From assembly GCA_932521035.1 (NCBI GenBank), contig OW051493.1, forward strand, positions 4,960,001-5,024,000: a DNA stretch of 64,000 nucleotides, read 5' to 3'. A program made the translations under genes and the position numbers. Source of the stretch: Oscheius dolichura. Its lineage: Eukaryota > Nematoda > Chromadorea > Rhabditida > Rhabditidae. The notes beneath the pieces were generated by a model. That model ran no database searches. It worked only from the letters and a program-made list of their open reading frames with translations, and was not told the DNA's origin. Each line of letters opens with the position of its first letter. Within the stretch, counting starts at the first letter, position 1. This document shows, piece after piece, positions 21,188 to 33,278 of this stretch.

Positions 21188-23897
21188 TTAAAACTTAACA
21201 AACGCTGGTTTATATGTTTTCATCTGTATTTTCTTCAATGGCGACGCTTTGGGCAGGGACACACGTGAAATAGAGAGTTTTTCTTTTTCTAGAAGAACAA
21301 TGCCGAGTAATGTTTTGGCTTACCATGATCTTTCAATGGGGAAGGGGAACTGCAAGCATTTTCAAAGTAAAGATGGTCCTCGGAAAGGGTGGGTTTGAAG
21401 AGATCCGGTTTAGTCAGAGAATCCTCAGAGTTGAGGAAACATGTTCCTTCAGATACCAAGAAGGATGCCGACTAGAATAAGTACTGGAGGAAGGAGGGAA
21501 TATACCTACCCTACAGACGTATTCACTTGCTAGTACGCATAGCTCAATACAGTACTGCATGCCAGCGTGTCCTTTCGGGAGTCCATCAAATTGTTCTTGT
21601 GGCTTGACCTGTACCGAAAGATCCCTGAATCCGATAAAGTTATTGCAGCCACGGAAGATGGGAAAGGAATCTGGGCAGATTGTTTTGTCGTATTATGAAG
21701 GGAAATACTTGAATAGCAGAAGCGGGTGGAGGTGGAGGCGGAGAAGTCCTCTTCCGGCGAACTTTTCAGAAGGATCCCCTCCGAACGGAGATTCAGCTGG
21801 CACTGGGATTCCTTATCGAAGAAGGAAAAGGAACGGCAATTCTGAGCCGTAGTTATCTGTTTCTACCGAAGAATATACCTTCTTATTGCACATATCCCGA
21901 CATTCTTCTTTATTTTCCACCGTTTGGGTGTCGATGACTCCCTGGGTCCTGTCCAAACTGTTCTCAAATGTCACCCACACGGGGAAGTCATCCTCACACC
22001 CTGAAAATTGTATTCTTCCTCGAAACTACTGCTCCCCTACCACTTTCTCTCTTTTCCTCTGATGATCTGAATCTTTCCTGGCTGCTTCGTTTGGGAGACT
22101 TTCCGAATTTGGCGTCGCCGTTGACGGACTGGAGGAAGAGGCGGGCTTTCTCGGCCACTGAGCTGCTGCTCGAAAGGGAGACAGCCTGAGGGGGGACAGT
22201 CGATTATCAGGGGAGAGGGTACCTTGAGGTGGGGTCTGACGGGTTTCCTCCTGATCTCGCTGCTCTTGAAGCGGATCTTCTTGGGACCGACGGCCTGCTT
22301 ACTATAGCTGATCCTCTTCACCGTCTTCTTCTAAATTCTCTCGTCTACCCTGTTAATATCCAGAACTAACCAGGTTAATCGGTGGCCGGGTAGTGGTCGT
22401 CGTCGTCATAGTCGTCGTCGTGGTTGTGGTACTCCTGGTGGTGGGCGCCGATGTGACCTCCGCGCTGTTCCTCACGTATTCCACATATTTGTCCGGATAT
22501 TTCTCCCTCAGCATCTTCAGTTTCTTCTGGATCTTCTTCTGTAGATTTTTCTTGTTCTCGACCATTTCCTCGGCTGAGACGTCCTCGAGCTTCTGTTTCT
22601 TGAAAACGAAGTCCTCGTCGTTCTTGATCAGTTTCTCCATCGAGGACTGCCATCTCTGTTCCGGTTCCTGTTGGAGGTCTCTCCTCAGTCCGTTTGTCAT
22701 AGAGATCTCCTCATCGAATGAGCCAGCGAAGCCGGTTTCTTTCGGTTGCTCGATCTCATTTTGTTGAGGCTCGGAGCGAACTGTCTCGAATATCGGCTCA
22801 GTCTCCAGAGGAATGGCCGGTCTGATCTGGGCGACAGGGGGTTGTCTCTCGGGCATCGGAGTGATCTCTTCCAGCTGAGAAGCGATGTCGCTCTTGATGT
22901 CCAGACACTCCTTGCTCGTCACCCGGAGATAGAGCATTCTGGCCGCGGGGACGGCCACATCCATGCCGTCGTCCAAGAAGTAATGGCAGATGTGCTGGAC
23001 CGTGTCATAGACCACTGATCGACATCTGCTCTGAATAGATGGGAATATAAGGAGAGGAAGGAGGGGACGAACCGAGGACAGAGCACAAAACCGGAGACAG
23101 TGTTCCTCGGAGCGCATCCTCCACTCGCTGTGGAATGGCTGGACATTGACGAGCCGGTGGTTGGGATACCTCTCGAAGCACGGACGAAGAGCTATAAATC
23201 CGTCTTTTTCTCCCGGCCATACCCAGTTTTCAGTCTTTCGGCAAACCGGATTACCCGCTGCTACTTTCCCCGTCGCGCGGGGTAGCCTGGTAGGTAGACT
23301 CTCGGATCCAGTTTGGCTAACTAACAAAAAAGGACACATGAGAGAGAGTCGGGAGATGGTTTTTTGAAGCCTCACTGGCCAATTGGGTCAGAAATGGGGC
23401 TAGTCGAAGATTTAATTCCAATGATAACAGTCAGCTATCGCTATCAGCCTTTCTCGGGTTTATCCGAAAGGGAGATCCGGCGACGGAAAGGGTTTCTCCC
23501 GCGGATCCCGCTCCAAAAATATTTATCGGGTAATTCGTTTCTCTCGCCGGCGGGTATTCCATCAAATAAATTTCGGTGAATTATCTTGGGGAGAAATGCC
23601 CTGAATATTTGGGGACGGAGAGGAGGGGGAGCAGGGTGGACAGTGACTGCTCTTTTGACCTTTCTCCCCTGAAAAAGTTGACCCATCACGATTGTTTCAA
23701 TTACAGTGGAAGGGGAGGATGAATGTCTGGGAGGATGCCCTTTCGAGCCAAGCAATACCAGGTGCCCTTTGGGGGCAACCCCGTGTCAAACGGCGTCGAG
23801 GTACCGTACCCCCTCCCAGAAAAATAAAAGAAGACAGACCTTTAGCCTGGTCCTGAGCCTGAGCTAATGCGGTAGAAAAGAGAAGAAGCCACAGCAT
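21188..23897 (-). CDS. Secreted PAN/Apple-domain protein
   Basis: Exon 1 (23897-23840) encodes a signal peptide, MLWLLLFSTALAQAQ. After a 582-bp intron, a first PAN domain runs from VCRKTENWVW through CFERYPNHRLVNV, EHCLRFCALSSSRCRSVVYD and ICHYFLDD. A Glu/Lys-rich linker and a Thr-rich repeat follow (about 22,385-22,450). A second PAN-like block has CEDDFPVWVTFENS, CRDMCNKK and CQLNLRSEG. A third has HAGMQYCIELC and SEGTCFLNSED. The tail is short and basic, ending YKPAFVKF. No ZP domain or membrane anchor is visible. PAN domains mediate protein or glycan binding, and in nematodes they are common in cuticle and apical matrix proteins. The penultimate introns are 35-67 bp. I cannot assign an orthologue. 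Confidence 0.82.
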
Positions 23898-25688
23898 AGC
23901 CAAGGGGATCCGACGACTGGCCGATGACCCCAATCGTCAGCCGACGCGCACTGATTATAGAAAGGGAAATGATTTGCAACAAATTTAGACAATCACTCCC
24001 GGCGTTAACGAGCTTATCGCCTTTGTGGAAAGTGAGAGGGCGGGGGAGGACTGGGGATGGGAAATGCCGGAGCGACCTCTCTGGTCAGAGGCAGAGTCTC
24101 TTTATGGGGAGGACGCTCTTCTAGAAAGTGGAGAATCTTCTTTTGTCAGCGGGAGATCCCACGCAATCCCAAGCTGCCCGAAATTCCAGGCGGGGCATTG
24201 TGAAACGGCGGGCTATTTGTGAGCATTCGAGGAGACAGTGCCGGGAGTCATTCAGTCTGCTCATCCCCCGCCGCTCATACCTTCCCCCGGTCAGCCTATC
24301 CCCCTTCAAAGAAACTTCCCCAAACTCACAAAAACAATAGTACAAGCGTGGCGACTTCAAAGAATGTCTCTCGTATTACATTCGCTCCACAGAGACAAAA
24401 TAAAAGCGTGACAGGTTCCCCTTTGGAAAGAGTTGGCTGGCTGGTTTTCGACTTCCTGTGAACCTCGTTTGGAGAGGCGAGAAACTGAAAAGTCGGGTTA
24501 CTGTAGGGGAGAGGACACTTTCCCAGGCTTGTTTCATGTGATGTTTCGACTATTCGGGACGTCTTCATAGGTCAAACAGTCGGCCAAGTGGCGCCGGACG
24601 GCACGGCCCGTGACTCAGCTACAACATAGTAGAAGGCGTAGGGCGTCATGGCATTCATTCCCCCGATCGGCCAAGTCAAAGTGCTCACCTCGAGCCGACT
24701 CTCATTAGCATTTTCCCACACTTCCCTCCAATAAGGGGAAGACAGTCTCGACTCATTGAAATTCAAATGCGCTGGCCTCTTCATCCTCCCGCCGGGTCAA
24801 AGGCTCCTCGTCCTCTGAACTGACCGCTTCTGTCCTCTACCGTATCCTCCTCCTCCTCTTCTTGTCCAGACCAGAGTTTAAAAAGTACAAAAGTATGTTC
24901 CTTGTTCGAAAGCTTGTTTTCCTCGTCTTTGTTTTGGCAGAGTCTCGAATTGTTTCCGACCCAACTGGTTTTTATCTTTGCCAATATAGTTAACCAAAAA
25001 AGAAAAGGCAGTCGGGTCTCCTTCCTCCTGGCCGATCTCCCCCCGCCCGGCCGGCCGTGCTCTTTTTTTGCTTGGGTGACCCTTCCACGAACGGACTTTT
25101 ATCAGCCCCCACACTGGGAAAACTTGATGCCAAGCTTTCTTTTCTTGGGCGGTTTCCGTTACATTCCCGTCGTCTTCTCCCTTTTTCCCAGATATCCTCC
25201 CTCCATCCTCCCTCCGTCGTCTACCTCCTCCCTCGTCCACCCTGATCCAGCTTAGATGTCTACCTTAAGCCTTGCTGATTATCCGAGAGGGCCATGACTG
25301 TCCCTGCCCTAAGAATGTTTTCCAGGGTTCTCAGGCCAGATTAGCGATCGCCCATACCCCACGCCTTATCGTTCCCGATCTCCAGCACGTACGCAGTAGG
25401 CCGTGAGCGGATCAGGAGAGCTCTTGACTACAGATCGACCTGTTTACATTGGAGCCGCGGGGATTCGGGGATACCTAGGATACTAGGCTGCAGAATCATT
25501 TGGAAGAGTGATCTAGGTCAGAATGTACGAACCCCTCTCTGAAATATCTGAGATCACGAAACACTCTGATAAGCGGGATAGCCATCCAGTCATACTGGCT
25601 ACTTCCCGGGATAGGTGGCCAGAGGCTGTCATAATAGGTTCTCCTCTTTCCCTTCTTCTGTGTCCGCCTCCCCTACCGTACGTTCAGG
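23898..25688. other. GC-rich intergenic region
   Basis: About 1.8 kb between the divergent PAN and BTB genes. Open frames on both strands have no domain support. It probably contains both promoters. Confidence 0.5.
25678..25687 (+). promoter_or_regulatory. Splice acceptor 1 nt before the BTB gene ATG
   Basis: The sequence gtacgttcag is followed by G and then the ATG at 25689. Either a trans-splice acceptor or the end of a 5' UTR intron would look like this. Confidence 0.4.
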
Positions 25689-27416
25689 ATGTCATTAGAC
25701 CTCACGAGTACCTTCAAATTTGACTACGACGTCTGCATAAACGTCCGAAATCTTCGAGACGGACAGGACACAGGTAGCCGGGCTGCCCCCATCCTCTTCT
25801 AATTTTCTCTTTTCAGAAGATCCTCTGTATGCCCACAGGGTCATCCTGGCCGCCGCCTCACCCTTCTTCAAGAATCTCCTCCTGGCTGCTCCCCTCGTCC
25901 CTGTCACTCAGATCGGTTTGTCCCCTTCCTTCCTCATTTCAACATTCCAGTTCAGAGCTGGACCTCCGCTTGATTCCAAATGGTCTCGAAGCGTTGAAAG
26001 TAGTCCTGGTAGCCCTGTACACGGGCGAGGTCAAGCTCCACGAGAATGTGCAGTCTACCCAGGTAAGTACCGTACCCCTCGAGCCAGACCTGCCTTTTCC
26101 TACTCCGATTAATTGAAATTCAGGTGTTGTGCGTGGCGAGACTCTGCCAGATCCCCTCGATAGAATCCAAGCTCCTGGTCGAGACAAATCCCCTGATGCT
26201 CCTCCTCCAGCAGCCTCTTTTCACCAATCTTCCTGGTATTTTCTCGCCTTCAATGGACAACGGCCCTTACCAAACTTTAGTCCAAAACTACGTGCAGACA
26301 GTCCTCGCGGCCATGTATCTCCAGCAGCAGGGGGTGGCGGCCGATGCCCAGCCGACACCGTCTCTTCTCACCTCGCCCTCCTCCACCGAGGACTCCAGCA
26401 GCCGGTAAGGGAACTATTCGAAGGGGAAGAGGAGACCGTTCAGGATAAGTGCCGAGTCGTCTCCCAGAGTGAGCCCGCCGATCGGGGAAAAGGTCCTGCC
26501 GATGGATGACAAAGACGGTGAGCAACGGGTTAGCACACACAAATGTCATCAGAATATTTTGAAAAACAGAAGAAGACGATAACAGGGGATTGTCTGGCCT
26601 GCTGACCACTGACCAGCAAGAGATAGTTAAGAGAGATGTTGCTAGAATAGGGGAGGGAGAATGACTCGAGGGGGACTGGCTTACCATTTGTTCGGTTGTC
26701 CTTTTCCCTGCCGACGGCACAGAAAGGCTTACCGACAATGCCATTCAGAGGAGTTCTGAATCAGTCGCCGGAGCCGGACCCGGTCGGGTTACGGTACTTT
26801 AATGAAAACTCTCGCGAGACACGGTCAACCCTCGGATATTCCAGGCTGGTGTCGCAACAAGAAGTACATCGAAAAGGTCGAGAACGGCTTCATGTGCATC
26901 GTCTGCCGGAAGGTCTATGGTCGCTACAACTCCGTCTCCTACCACGTCACCATCTACCACCGCAACCCTCCTATCAAGTACTGTGATAAACGCCTTATAA
27001 ACAACCTTCCCTCTTCAGGTGCGACCTCCCCGGCTGTCAATTCTCCACGCGAGAGGCCCGCTACATCCATTTCCACAAATATTACCGCCACCACACCCCA
27101 CTCCCCGAAAGCATCGATCTTGGTAGGTTTTGAGAAATAATGAACAGAACAGCCGAATTTATAGGATCTCGTAAGTGTTCCTATTGTCGCCATGTCTCTA
27201 AGAGCCCCGCCATGTTGCTGAAGCATATGGCCCGCCACCAACAGCACGACGGCAAAGAAATTCCATTCGGGTTCCTCGAGTAAGTTGATGATCTAAAATC
27301 ACGTATAACTTTACTGCGTTGTCTGGATTTTGTTGACTTCTTTCAGTTCCTGGACGAACAATTTGAACAGAAAAAGGGCACTGGGTGGGGGAAAATATTT
27401 CCAGTCTTTGGAATAA
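25689..27416 (+). CDS. BTB/POZ and C2H2 zinc-finger transcription factor
   Basis: The N-terminal BTB domain starts FDYDVCINVRNL, continues through YAHRVILAAASPFFKNLL, and ends around VLCVARLCQIPSI. A linker rich in Pro, Ser and Thr follows. There are three C2H2 fingers: MCIVCRKVYGRYNSVSYHV (C-x2-C-x12-H-x4-H), CDLPGCQFSTREARYIHFH and KCSYCRHVSKSPAMLLKHM. Introns are 43 bp (after residue 28), 36-48 bp, then one of about 200 bp at 26,517-26,720 and one of 66 bp just before GWCRNKK. A TAA at about 27,282 or a further intron with a strong gtaagt donor leads to a stop at 27,416; I prefer the latter. It probably acts in the nucleus as a DNA-binding regulator. Targets are unknown. Confidence 0.8.
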
Positions 27417-27814
27417 CCGACGTAGTAGTAGAGTCGCTTACAACAGGATATTTATAGAGGTTCCGATGTAAAACCTGATGACAAGAACACTGCCGTACCC
27501 GTCATCCAGATGACGCCCGTCTTGGAATCCCCGAGAAAACCCAAAATTTCTGTATAGGTGTCTACGAAGTCACGCCAACCCAGGGAGATAATAAACAGGG
27601 ATCTTTTTACTGTGAACCAGTTTTATTGAGATTGAATTATTCTTATTGACATAGCTTTAGTATTCCATCTTTGTAAACCCCCATGACTCTCATTTGATAA
27701 CTTGTATTGTGTGTTGTATATGCGACAAATAAAATAATTATTAATTTTTTAACTCTGAAAAAAAGTCATACAACTGAAACATAAAATATGTCAAAAACAA
27801 TTTGGCAATGTAGA

Positions 27815-29282
27815 TCAATCATCACATTCGAAGTCCCATTTGAAGGTTTTACTTAGGTATGTTTTAAATTGAAGCGACTTCTTTTTTAACTCTGGAGAAG
27901 CTGCATCCGAATCTGTAAAAAAAATTAAGTACTTCGGATAAATGAAGATACAAACCACGAATATTTGCAAAAAGCATGGAGAGTGTGGTAGTTAGAAAAT
28001 TATCTCTTGACACAATATCTATGAAAAAGTCTGTCGGGCATTCTTTCAGCTGAAAAAACAACACCTAAATTTGGATATTGGTCTAAATTACTGAAAACTA
28101 ACTCGTATGAAAGATTGAAAAAGTTCAGCTCGCTTTGAAAAAGACCCAGGACAACAACAAAGAAGATGAATTAACCGTTTCCATTGTTCAAACCCTTCAT
28201 AAACCTGAACAAATGAATAAAACCAAGAACAACCAGTACCTGTCCAACCAAAAAACAAGCAAAAGCAAATTGTACTTCAGCTATCACTTGCTTCCAGTCT
28301 CCCGATTGCGCAGCGACCAAAGCATCCAACCGATCCGTGTAGTCAATTCCAGCGCGAGAGGCACTAGCCTAAAAGCATATCAATGACCAAGTAAATTGGC
28401 AACAAACCCCTAATGCTGGAATATCTTTGAACCGGATCTGATAGCCTTCTCTTATTCTCATAATTGGAAGTCCGGTTTCATCAACAAATCTAATTCTGCT
28501 AGGATGCTCTCTATCTACCGTATTACTACATCCTACATTGGAATTCATCTGAAATTGGAAAATACAAAATTCGCAATTCAAGAAATAGAAATTCCGTGTT
28601 AAAAAAACTTACTGCATTTTCCATTAGTTCTGTTTCCATACTCACTAATTCCGCTTGGGCACTAATTCTTCCTTTTTCTGGACTTAATCTAAACAACAAA
28701 ACTGAAGAAAAAAAACCAAATAATACCTTTCAGCAGTCTCTGCGGTTATAAAATCTGTAAGCGAATACCACATTCTGTACGTTTCATAAGGATAAGGACC
28801 TAGACAAGAGTCCATATTCTTCAAATTAGACCGTATTCGCTCAACCTGTAAAGAAACTAATCAGATAAAGAGGTAAACATACCTGTTCACTTGTTGCTGG
28901 CTCCATTATGAAGTCTTCTTTCGTTTTATCCCATTTCTTTACTAAAACTTCACGAGGGGAGAAATTATGGAAAAATCCTATAAAAACCCTATTTCAGGGT
29001 CAACGAACATTACAAACCTATCCTTGGTGCTCCTTTCACACTGCAGTAGATAAAATGAACGCCTGGAGGAATCATTTTTAGTCCAAGAAACTTTTCCCCA
29101 ACATTCCAAGATTTATAATCAATTCCAAACTCATGGCCTTCAGGAAAATCTTGTAATATCTGTAAGAAGCTGAGAAACAATTATCACCTTACCAAAAAAG
29201 CTCCCGTTTCATACATATAGTTGATAACTTCTCTGGGAAGGTCCTCGCCACTTTTCAAGCATTTCATGATATCAAAAGACAT
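27815..29282 (-). CDS. aar-2: AAR2 splicing factor (U5 snRNP assembly)
   Basis: The start [16 protein letters not shown] leads into [19 protein letters not shown], then [93 protein letters not shown] and the C-terminal FKWDFECDD. This is the AAR2 order from end to end. AAR2 binds PRP8 during cytoplasmic U5 snRNP maturation and is replaced by BRR2 in the nucleus. It lies in an AT-rich island with AT-ended codons. Introns are about 35-45 bp, T-rich, ending in tacag or ttcag. The ATG follows an acceptor (gactttcag) by 6 nt. The open frame upstream (29,296-29,565, minus) is not obviously part of it. Confidence 0.93.
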
Positions 29283-29674
29283 CTGTATCTGAAAGTCACT
29301 CGATAAAAAATTGAAATGCAGTCAAAAATGATGAAAATAGAAAGATTTCCTTCAGAAACAGAAATTCGAATGTGTTCAGGTACGTAACGCCCAGTTGCGT
29401 ATTTTCTAGGAGTTCATCGAGATTCTGAGTCCCAGTTGAGATACGGAACATCTTCTGGAGGTACAAGATTGTCTCCATAAAATCTAGTCCATTGATTGTT
29501 ATGTGTTTAGAAACATCCTTTGACCACTTCGAGTTTGACCCGTGCGGAGTTCTCTCTCTCTTCACACACCCGTCGCTGCTCCCCGGGGACGGATATCGCG
29601 AATGACATTGGTGACCGAGATAATAACTTGCAATTTATAATCGAAGAGGGTGATATGCAACAGGAGGGAAAAGC

Positions 29675-30870
29675 TCAGAAGAGAGAAAAGACTAGGAAGG
29701 AGGATAGGAGGGCGGCGGGGGCCGAGTTGAGACGGGACAGCTTCTCGTGGGAGTAGGTGTCGCGACGGAGGTGGGAGTAGCCACACTGGCTGGGCAGACT
29801 CGAGAACTTCAACTTGAGCATCGTGAAGATGGACTCCCGGTTGCTGTGGAACATCCGGCCGGAGATCTGGAAAGGGACCGATGACGGCGGGGGCACTGGC
29901 AGCCGACTCACGAGTTCTGATCTGATCCCACAGAGACGCCCGTGCTCCTGGGTGAAACACGTAGAGAACTTGTCATAGTCACTGGAAAGAGATGAGGGGA
30001 AGAGGGAGGAGGTCTACCTGCACACGTTCTGGATGTTCTGTTCGGACTGGTTGGTCGTCAGCTGGATGAGGGACTCGCGGAGGTGGACGGTGTGGGGGCG
30101 GCAGGCGAGAGACAGCTCGTTGCCGTGCTTCTTCCAGCAGGCGAACTGGGAGGCCACGTCTGAAGGTGATCATTATTTGAAGGGGAGGAGGAGAGGAGTA
30201 CCGTCGAGGTGGTGGCAACTGTCGGTCCAGCTCTTGCTCCCGGCCAGGAGGATGGACACCTCGAGAGACTTGTTGCACTTGCCAAGGCACTCCTCCAGCT
30301 GCTCGTTACTCCTAAAAATACTCGGATCGGGGGGCTCGAATCCCTTGGGGAAGACCCTTTTTGACAAGAAAATGCAATAGGACGAGGCTGATCTGCTTCA
30401 ATTAGGCTCACCCCATCTTCGGATATCATTTTTGCACCACATTCCATTACGGGGAGAGCCCCTGAGGGCAATGAGGCGAGGGGAGACGGGGGCTACAGTA
30501 GTTCGAGGAAGTGGCCACTGCCTCTCCCAGATTTATGGAATGACCGCCTTGTTCCGCGAGGTTGAGTGACAACACCAACCAAAAAACAAGTTCATTTACT
30601 GACACTTCGGGGGACAGACTGACCCACCTGCAAATGGCCTGGAATTTGACGATGGCGGCTGTCTCGTTGCCCGTGGCCTGGAGGAGGGACAGCAGGGGCA
30701 GGGTGAAGTCCGTCGACCATTCGTTGTCCATCTGGGTCTCTTCTACAGCCATCAAAAGGAGCACCCACCTCCCGCATGTGGTTGTCCTTACATCGCAGCA
30801 CACACTGGTTCACTTGGTGGTTCTGGCATCGGACGGTGGACAGTAGGAGGAGCAGGAGGAGCTGCCTCAT
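29675..30870 (-). CDS. Secreted cysteine-rich protein with probable GPI signal
   Basis: The signal peptide [16 protein letters not shown] is followed by a Cys-rich region starting NQCVLRCKDN. Exons then join through KFQAICSGHFLELL, then GFEPPDPSIFRSNEQLEECL, GKCNKSLEVSILLAGS, CHHLDDVASQFACWKKHG, CSDYDKFSTCFTQEHGRLC and ISGRMFHSNRESIF. The protein ends in a short polar stretch plus a hydrophobic tail (APAALLSSFLVFSLF), the pattern of a GPI-attachment signal. The regular Cys pairs resemble the nematode secreted Cys-domain families (CPG4 or DUF19 type), but I cannot decide between them. It is divergent from the lustrin cluster, with about 530 bp between the starts. Its extracellular partner is unknown. 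Confidence 0.65.
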
Positions 30871-31355
30871 GGAGTCATAAGGGGATCTGACAAGGGGAGG
30901 ATGGCCAGGAGGATAAAAAAGAGGCAGATGAGGTCTTCCCGAAAGAGAAGCCGGAGGTGCCCCGCCCAATCCCCCTTCCCTAACAAAATTCGGGCAATTG
31001 ACTTACGGAACGGTTATGGAAGTGTCTTTTCCATTTCCATCCATCATGGTCACATGAAAACACGGACTCTTTGGGGAGTTCGGGGTCACCACGCCCTCTC
31101 TTATTTTTTGGTCGGGGGATTGTTGCGGTGGAGTCAAATGGGCTGTGAGAATGACTGCCGCCCCGCGTACACCAACACCTGGGCCAAGACAAATTGCCAG
31201 CTGGAGATGTACCCTCGCTTCTCCTCCTATTTATTCGAATGTGTCACTGGCAACCTCTGACGCCGATTATTTGTCATCTCTGCCGTATTTTCCGCGTGGT
31301 TTTCCGTCTTCCGGCCCGTGGGTGAGTCAGTCCGCCGTCCGGTCCTCTCCTCGCC

Positions 31356-31363
31356 TATAAAAA
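31356..31363 (+). promoter_or_regulatory. TATA box of lustrin gene A
   Basis: TATAAAAA lies 35-42 bp upstream of the ATG at 31398, in otherwise GC-rich DNA. That would put transcription start only a few bases before the ATG. Confidence 0.55.
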
Positions 31364-31397
31364 TGCCAGAGGCGTCTTCGTGCCAACAGCTCGTACC

Positions 31398-32271
31398 ATG
31401 ATCTCCCCTCTAATAATAATATTCGCTCTATTTATTTCCCCTATTTATTCGGCCGAAGAGGAATACGAAATATGTGGGTCATCCTCTTGTATTCCCTATA
31501 CAGACCCATTCTTCAGTCAACCCATCCGCCCCTGCGGCCTCTGACCCCATCATAACCCAGCCGATGATCTCCGAGGGCATTGCCAACCATAATCAGACAA
31601 TGTTCGAGATGGAAGACGACCACGAGAGGCTCTGTGGACAGGAAGGCCGTCTCCTGAAGGAGAAGGGCAACCTCCTCGTGCAGTGCTCGTCCGACGCGGA
31701 GTGTCTCCCCCCAAGCCAGTGCCACACCAGTGGATATTGTTGCATGATTGCTCTCCACCAGGAACCACCTCCCGTGGGATGCCCCATTGGCACGCGGTCA
31801 CTTCGAAACGCCTCCGGGGCCGAGCTGACCTGTAACCCGAATGAACCCAACTCGTGTCCTGGAGGAGCACTCTGCTACACGGACTCGCTGACAAATGAGA
31901 GAAGATGTTGTGGAAGCGATCCTGGACAGGGATGTCCGGCTGGCTCGAAGGCAGTCCTCTCTGGCATCAGAGACACTCCTTTATTGTGTACTCCGGGGAG
32001 GATAGCCTGTCCGAATGGGGCACTCTGCCAGTGGAGCCATCTCATCGACAGATACCAATGTTGCCAACCGGATAATGGTAAGAACTTTATCGCAAATACC
32101 AAAAATGAATCTCCAGGATGCCCCCGTCATCAAACCCCGTTGAAGAATGAACTGGGAGCCACCATCGAATGTTCCGTAGGAGGCGCCCCCTGCCCGGGGG
32201 GAGCCGGTTGTCGCTTCAACTTCTGGACTGCCAGTTACCAATGCTGCAGGACGGACACAACAGGTAGATGA
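31398..32271 (+). CDS. Secreted lustrin-type cysteine-repeat protein A (4 repeats)
   Basis: The signal peptide [19 protein letters not shown] is in exon 1. A short intron (gtgggtcat...ttcttcag) joins it to [15 protein letters not shown]. Four Lustrin_cystein-type units follow, each shaped CPxG...C...CPxGxxC...CC. Examples are [19 protein letters not shown] with ERRCC, and [12 protein letters not shown] with RYQCC. The last unit is split by an intron at about 32,075-32,115. The protein ends CCRTDTTGR. No membrane segment is seen. Such repeats occur in nematode secreted and matrix proteins, and disulphide-rich folding is expected. It is first in a tandem array of three. Confidence 0.82.
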
Positions 32272-32377
32272 TCTCCCCGCTGATTATTTGGCTGGTCCTG
32301 TCACGAATCACATTCAACCGGGGTCGGCCAGCTTACTAGGTGTTAACCCCGGGAGCGAGAGACAAACACTGTCCACC

Positions 32378-33278
32378 ATGCGCCTCTTCTGCTCGCTTTA
32401 TCTGGTCACAACGGTAATTTGGGCATATTCCTTCCCAGGGCTCAAACCACCCAAGCATAAGTCCATCCTCAAATGTACACTTCTTCTATTTCGCTGTCAA
32501 ATAGACAATTTAGACCTCTGCCCAGCTGGCCAAGTCGCCTTCCTGAATAATTTCGACGCCACCCCGAAGAACTGTAACAAGGATGCTGACTGTCCCGCTG
32601 GCTACCTTTGTGGGGACAACCGTCTCTGTTGTGGCGAGCCAGGCACCTGCCCATCAGGAAATTCGGCCTTCAAAGACGTCTACGGTAGGGATACTGTAAT
32701 TAGCACTCTCTCTTTTAGGAAGACTCACATCGTGTTCCTCTAGACAAGGTAACACGTGTCCACCGGCCTCCAGTTGTATGGATTCCAGTTTCCCTGGACA
32801 GAAACTCTGCTGCTCTGAGGTGTTATCCACAAAAACAAGTATACAGGTTTTATCCTTCAGGAAGACTACGTGTGTCCCGGATTCGCCGTGCCTGTTCCCT
32901 CTGCCAGGACTCCCTTGAAGTGTACTATCGGAGTGCCTAACAGTTGTCCCGACGGCCTCTGTATGCCGAGTAATTTCAAAGGAACCTCCATCTGCTGCCG
33001 ATCCACAGTGGTCGCTCCACCGCCGGTGATAGTCGTCTCGACCAACCCCTGTCCCCCTGGATGGGGACTGCAAGACAACGCCGTTACTGTAAGTACCTTC
33101 ACCTCTTTCCATAAAATAAGGGGTACAGTTCTGTCAGCCCCACTCCCAGTACACGACGTGTCCCGGCTTCTCCTCCTGCATTCGCTCGGCCGTCGTCCCT
33201 CAACAGTTCGTCTGCTGTATCCCAGGTAATTATCACCAGTCCTCGGTCTCCTGTCCAAGTGGCTTTCCCTACTGCTAA
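32378..33278 (+). CDS. Secreted lustrin-type cysteine-repeat protein B (4 repeats)
   Basis: It starts with its own signal peptide, MRLFCSLYLVTTVIWAYSFP, 107 bp after the stop of gene A on the same strand. Repeats begin LCPAGQVAFLNNFDATPKNC, TCPSGNSAFKDVY, VCPGFAVPVPSAR and PCPPGWGLQDNAV, each ending in a CC pair. Introns of about 35-42 bp fall inside repeats. The last exon reads CCIPGNYHQSSVSCPSGFPY plus Cys and then TAA, with AATAAA about 30 bp downstream. An alternative reading removes a 14-bp gt..ag, which I consider unlikely. The short gap from gene A allows either a compact promoter or an operon. Confidence 0.78.

Noticed and set aside
14440-21200. AT-rich islands as contaminating or horizontally transferred DNA
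   Set aside because: The genes are ordinary animal orthologues with the same short introns and acceptor style as the GC-rich genes.
22393-22767. Val-rich hydrophobic frame opposite the PAN gene
   Set aside because: It is the complement of the Thr-repeat (ACN) and Glu/Lys linker, not a membrane protein.
29296-29565. Open frame just upstream of AAR2 on the same strand
   Set aside because: It cannot be spliced onto AAR2 in phase with a recognisable donor, and AAR2 already starts correctly at 29282.
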